40,436 nucleotides of DNA from an uncultured Bacteroidia bacterium (GTDB taxonomy: Bacteria > Bacteroidota > Bacteroidia > Bacteroidales > F082), in assembly GCA_902791165.1 (NCBI GenBank), contig CADAVB010000027.1, positions 1 to 40,436 on the forward strand. The letters run 5' to 3'. Under the pieces are notes generated by a model. That model was not told where the DNA came from. It did no database searches and saw only the letters and a program-made list of their open reading frames with translations. Below are positions 37,525-40,436 of this stretch, piece after piece. The stretch's first letter is position 1; each line of letters opens with the position of its first letter. A program made the position numbers and the translations under genes.

Positions 37525-39372
37525 ATGCGCATCGTGCGACTGATGATAGGAATCGTCCTACTGCTCACCCTAGCCCAAACCGCGATGGGTCAAATCGTCA
37601 CGCCCGAGCAAAAGCAAAAGAAAAACCCAAAAAACGAGCAGATAGCCATCGACGAACAACTTGCCAACCAGCATTTTAGGAGCCAGGAATATGAACAAGC
37701 CCGCGACCTTTACGGACATTTGTACGAAAGGACAAAGCAAAACTACCACTTCCAACAATACGTTGAATGTCTTCTGATTTTGAAGCAATACGATGAGGCT
37801 GAAAAGCATCTCAAATCCTTCTTGAGAAGCAATCCAAACCACCCAAAAAGCCTGGCCGACCTCATCTACATTTATACGCTTAATGACAAAACCGACAAAG
37901 CGAAGAAACAATTCAGCGAAATCCTGAAGAAACTCCCCGACCATGCTCCGACCATCAGAAGCATTGGCAACAGCCTGCAATCCAGAGGGTTGTCGGAAAT
38001 GGCACAAACGGTTTACGAGAAAGGCAACCAGCTCCTTGATGGAGAAGAGAGTTTCTACATGGACCTCGCCAACCTCCACCACTCCACCGCCAACTACCAA
38101 GAGGCGTTCCGCTATTATTTCATGGAGTTGGAGAAGAATCCTGGACAATACAACAACATCAAAAACCGTTTGCAAACCTTGTTGTTTTACGACGTGAACA
38201 ACAGCATCAGCGACGAAATGCGCATCGCCTTGCTGAAACGCACACAGGAAAAGCCCGACAACCTCGAACTGGCACAAATGCTCGTGTGGTTTGCCATCCA
38301 ACAAGAAGACTACGACATTGCCCTCGCGCAATGTCAAAGCATCGACCGCAAAACCAACGACCAAGGCGCGCAAATCATCAATCTCGCTGGTATCTGCCTG
38401 AACAACAAACAGTTTGATGTAGCAAAGGAAGGATACCAATACGAACTCAACAAAGGAAAAAGCAACCCGTTTTACGGCCAAGCCCTGACGGGCGCCATTA
38501 ATGCCGAATACCAACAACTGAAAACTGCCAACAGCAAGGATGCCAAAGCCTACGAGCGCCTCTCGAAACGCATCGGGGAAGCCTATAATGACATCAACAC
38601 CAACGATTTGACCAAGCTAACCGTGATTCAGGCCGACATTATGGCCTATCAGTTGGGGCAAATCGATGAAGCCGTTGCCTTGCTCACCAACACCATCGCT
38701 GAAGTGGGCGGCAAGCAAGACAAGGCCGCGCTGAAATTGAAACTCGCCGACATCTACCTGCGCGAAGACGAGGTTTGGGAAGCCACCTTGTTATATAGCC
38801 AAGTCGATAAGAGCCTAAAAGAGGAGCCGCTTGGCCATGAAGCAAGGTTCAAGAACGCCCAATTGCGCTATTTCATCGGCGAGTATGAGTGGGCCGAAAG
38901 CCAATTGAAGGTATTGAAAGCCGCCACCTCGAAACTCATCGCCAACGATGCCATGACGCTTTCGTTAGTCATCAAGGATAATTTGGAAGTGGATACTACG
39001 GGCATAGAACTCAACCGATTGGCCCGCGTCGATTATCGGATTTACCAACAGCGCGAAAACGAAGCCATCGCCCTGCTTGACGACATCATCGCCACGGGAA
39101 ACGAAATCAGCAAGCCGCACGCGCTGTTCCGCAAAGGCGAAATTGCGGAGCAACGAAAGGAATTTGAAGCCGCTGAGCAATTGTACCTGCAAATCGTGGC
39201 GCAATATCCCGACAGTTACATGGCCGATGCCGCGCTGATGCACGCCGCATTAATTGAGCAAAACGAATTGAAAAACAAGACCTTGGCAGGAGAACATTAC
39301 GAAAAACTGATTGACGAATATCCGACGAGCATTTATACAGCGCAAGCGAAGAAAAACTATAGAAAGTTATGA
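37525..39372 (+). CDS. Exported tetratricopeptide-repeat protein
   Basis: 615 residues. A signal peptide (MRIVRLMIGIVLLLTLAQTAMG, cleaved near residue 22) is followed by TPR-like helical pairs over most of the length: for example at about 45-120 (QHFRSQEYEQARDLYGHLYE; QYDEAEKHLKSFLRSNPNHP), near 450-490 and near 550-610 (KEFEAAEQLYLQIVAQYPDS; AGEHYEKLIDEYPTS). The C-terminal pair resembles outer-membrane assembly lipoprotein TPRs (YfiO/BamD type). Function is unknown; TPR proteins act as protein-binding scaffolds. It follows the coiled-coil lipoprotein gene by 11 nt. The repeat element at 39384 lies just after its stop. Confidence 0.88.
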   Translation: MRIVRLMIGIVLLLTLAQTAMGQIVTPEQKQKKNPKNEQIAIDEQLANQHFRSQEYEQARDLYGHLYERTKQNYHFQQYVECLLILKQYDEAEKHLKSFLRSNPNHPKSLADLIYIYTLNDKTDKAKKQFSEILKKLPDHAPTIRSIGNSLQSRGLSEMAQTVYEKGNQLLDGEESFYMDLANLHHSTANYQEAFRYYFMELEKNPGQYNNIKNRLQTLLFYDVNNSISDEMRIALLKRTQEKPDNLELAQMLVWFAIQQEDYDIALAQCQSIDRKTNDQGAQIINLAGICLNNKQFDVAKEGYQYELNKGKSNPFYGQALTGAINAEYQQLKTANSKDAKAYERLSKRIGEAYNDINTNDLTKLTVIQADIMAYQLGQIDEAVALLTNTIAEVGGKQDKAALKLKLADIYLREDEVWEATLLYSQVDKSLKEEPLGHEARFKNAQLRYFIGEYEWAESQLKVLKAATSKLIANDAMTLSLVIKDNLEVDTTGIELNRLARVDYRIYQQRENEAIALLDDIIATGNEISKPHALFRKGEIAEQRKEFEAAEQLYLQIVAQYPDSYMADAALMHAALIEQNELKNKTLAGEHYEKLIDEYPTSIYTAQAKKNYRKL

Positions 39373-39383
39373 GTGGTGGAGTA

Positions 39384-39431
39384 GCCCTGAAGGGGCGGTA
39401 TGTATAATTCAGCCCGACGCGAAACGTCGGG
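39384..39431 (+). repeat. Two-hairpin repeat element, copy 2, after the TPR gene
   Basis: First hairpin GCCCT-GAA-GGGGC (39384-39396, one T-G pair). Second hairpin CCCGACG-CGAAA-CGTCGGG (39413-39431). It begins 11 nt after the TPR stop codon and resembles the element at 9248-9293. Confidence 0.7.
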
Positions 39432-39462
39432 AAAATTGGCGGATGCCAGAAAACGAAAAATC

Positions 39463-40158
39463 ATGTACAACGAAGTCAGACCCAAGAAATCATTAGGCCA
39501 GCATTTTTTGACCGACCAAAGCATAGCCCAGCGCATTGTGGAGCAGTTGTCGCCCGATGTGGAAAGCGTCATTGAAGTGGGTGCCGGCACGGGCGTTTTA
39601 ACCCAATATTTGGTACAAGACGTCCTCGATAAGTTCCACGTCATCGAAATCGACAAGGAGTCCATCACGTATTTGGAAAAACATTTCCCCATGCTCGGCG
39701 AGCGGCTGATTGAAGGCGATTTCCTCCGCACCGACCTCGGCCAATTCGGACAGCAGAATATGGCTGTCATCGGGAATTTCCCCTACAACATCAGCAGCCA
39801 GATTTTCTTCCAAGTGCTGAAATACAAAGAGTTGGTCGTTGAAGTGGTCGGCATGGTGCAGAAGGAAATGGCCGAGCGCATGGCCGCCAAGGAAGGCAGC
39901 AAGACCTATGGCATATTGAGCGTATTAATGCAGGCTTGGTACGACATCGACTATCTTTTCACGGTACATGAGAACGTATTCAACCCACCGCCGAAGGTCA
40001 AATCCGCTGTCATCAAGATGCGGCGCAATGCCGTCACCGACTTGGGCTGCGACGAGAAACTGTTTGTGAGCATCGTCAAGCAGGCCTTCAACCAGCGCCG
40101 CAAGACCATGCGAAACTCCCTGCGCCCGATGCTCAACGGCCTGAACAACTTTCGGTAA
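39463..40158 (+). CDS. rsmA: 16S rRNA dimethyladenosine transferase, 3' end disrupted
   Basis: 231 residues from ATG 39463 (MYNEVRPKKSLGQHFLTD). SAM-binding motifs are IEVGAGTGVLTQY (37-49) and the acidic IEIDKES. The catalytic N-F-P-Y motif lies in GNFPYNISSQ (104-113), and FNPPPKVKSAV is present. RsmA dimethylates two adjacent adenines near the 3' end of 16S rRNA. Homologues end with RPEQLSVxEF and LTN-like residues. Here the frame stops at LNGLNNFR, while QLSVKEFIDLTNLIGENPVH continues in another frame to a stop at 40208. The catalytic core is intact, but the end of the C-terminal helical domain is lost. A deletion at a GAACAAC repeat is the likely cause. Confidence 0.9.
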   Translation: MYNEVRPKKSLGQHFLTDQSIAQRIVEQLSPDVESVIEVGAGTGVLTQYLVQDVLDKFHVIEIDKESITYLEKHFPMLGERLIEGDFLRTDLGQFGQQNMAVIGNFPYNISSQIFFQVLKYKELVVEVVGMVQKEMAERMAAKEGSKTYGILSVLMQAWYDIDYLFTVHENVFNPPPKVKSAVIKMRRNAVTDLGCDEKLFVSIVKQAFNQRRKTMRNSLRPMLNGLNNFR

Positions 40159-40208
40159 AAGAGTTTATTGATTTGACGAATTTGATTGGGGAAAATCCCG
40201 TGCATTAA
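40145..40208 (+). pseudogene. Out-of-frame remnant of the rsmA 3' end
   Basis: From about 40145 the shifted frame reads QLSVKEFIDLTNLIG and then ENPVH, a good match to the normal RsmA C-terminus. It ends at TAA 40206-40208, overlapping the stop of the convergent permease gene by 2 nt. It has no start of its own. Confidence 0.75.
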
Positions 40209-40436
40209 TTGGCCTTCAACGAAGCGTTTTCTTTCCTCAAAGCATGTCTCACCGTAAGGAAGGCCGAAGTGCAGCCTACCACGAGGATGGTGGCGAAAAT
40301 CAGCAACACGTCCTTGAGTTTCAAAAGCACGGGATAGGCATCCACAACATAGTTGCCTCCCGAGCCGAACTTCACGAAGCCGAACTGCTGCTGCAAGAGC
40401 ACCAAAATGATGCCCAACAACAATCCGATGATGCCG
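40205..40436 (-). CDS. LolC/LolE-type ABC transporter permease (C-terminus only)
   Basis: The last 77 residues of a gene that continues beyond the right edge. It reads GIIGLLLGIILVLLQQQFGF, then VKFG and NYVVDAYPVLLKLKDVLL, then a final membrane helix (IFATILVVGCTSAFLTVRHAL) and a short basic tail. The pattern of FtsX-like permease end, VDAYPV and closing helix is typical of lipoprotein-releasing LolCE-family subunits. These extract lipoproteins from the inner membrane for transfer to the outer membrane. The family assignment is from these residues alone. It converges with rsmA. Confidence 0.8.
   Translation of the reverse strand, partial: GIIGLLLGIILVLLQQQFGFVKFGSGGNYVVDAYPVLLKLKDVLLIFATILVVGCTSAFLTVRHALRKENASLKAN

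Overview
The window looks like a core-genome segment of a Bacteroidota member, most likely order Bacteroidales, with type IX secretion (T9SS). Four things support this. Intergenic gaps carry the Bacteroidota -7 element TAnnTTTG (TACTTTTG or TACCTTTG) before most transcription units. Shine-Dalgarno sequences are rare. gldE/gldD follow mutY-ssb, the order known in this phylum. Two giant secreted proteins end in T9SS sorting domains, and an ECF sigma/FecR pair is present. No phage, integrase, transposase, CRISPR array or rRNA is visible. One tRNA (Ser-GGA) is present.

Layout. 1-3301 (minus): mutY, ssb, gldE, gldD (partial). 3457-5529 (plus): HU, a 29-residue basic protein and RNase G, then trpS. 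6677-7211: a YoeB-type toxin-antitoxin pair. 7287-10369: hflX, tatD and ansA, with repeat-filled gaps. 10493-12967: tRNA-Ser, then an ExbB / membrane protein / ExbD / ExbD energy-transduction operon. 13134-14912: recJ. 14915-17086 (minus): two tandem thioredoxin-like lipoprotein genes, the upstream one broken by two frameshifts. 17171-18547: radA. 18554-18970 (minus): a 17-residue-repeat secreted protein of the 5-fold beta-flower type. 19094-19678: ruvC. 19734-26855 (minus): an EF-G paralogue, dnaG and polA. 26932-35961 (minus): ECF sigma, FecR anti-sigma, an STN-domain small outer-membrane barrel, then two T9SS-sorted surface proteins. 36272-36881: rplU-rpmA. 37013-39372: a coiled-coil lipoprotein and a TPR protein. 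39463-40158: rsmA with a disrupted 3' end. 40205-end (minus): the C-terminus of a LolC/E-type permease.

The most distinctive block is 26932-35961. It has the sigma/anti-sigma/STN logic of the Bacteroidota cell-surface signalling systems that normally control SusCD nutrient transporters. Here no TonB-dependent receptor or SusD is present: the STN domain sits on a short beta-barrel protein, and the genes that follow at 4 and 6 nt spacing encode two very large T9SS cargo proteins (a beta-helix protein and an adhesin-like protein). My inference is a self-contained trans-envelope circuit that controls surface display of T9SS proteins.

Other points of note are a palindromic dispersed repeat inserted in frame into polA, an EF-G paralogue lacking the catalytic histidine, rsmA apparently truncated by a deletion at a 7-nt direct repeat, heptanucleotide tandem repeats that run up to two start codons, and related two-hairpin elements directly after two stop codons.
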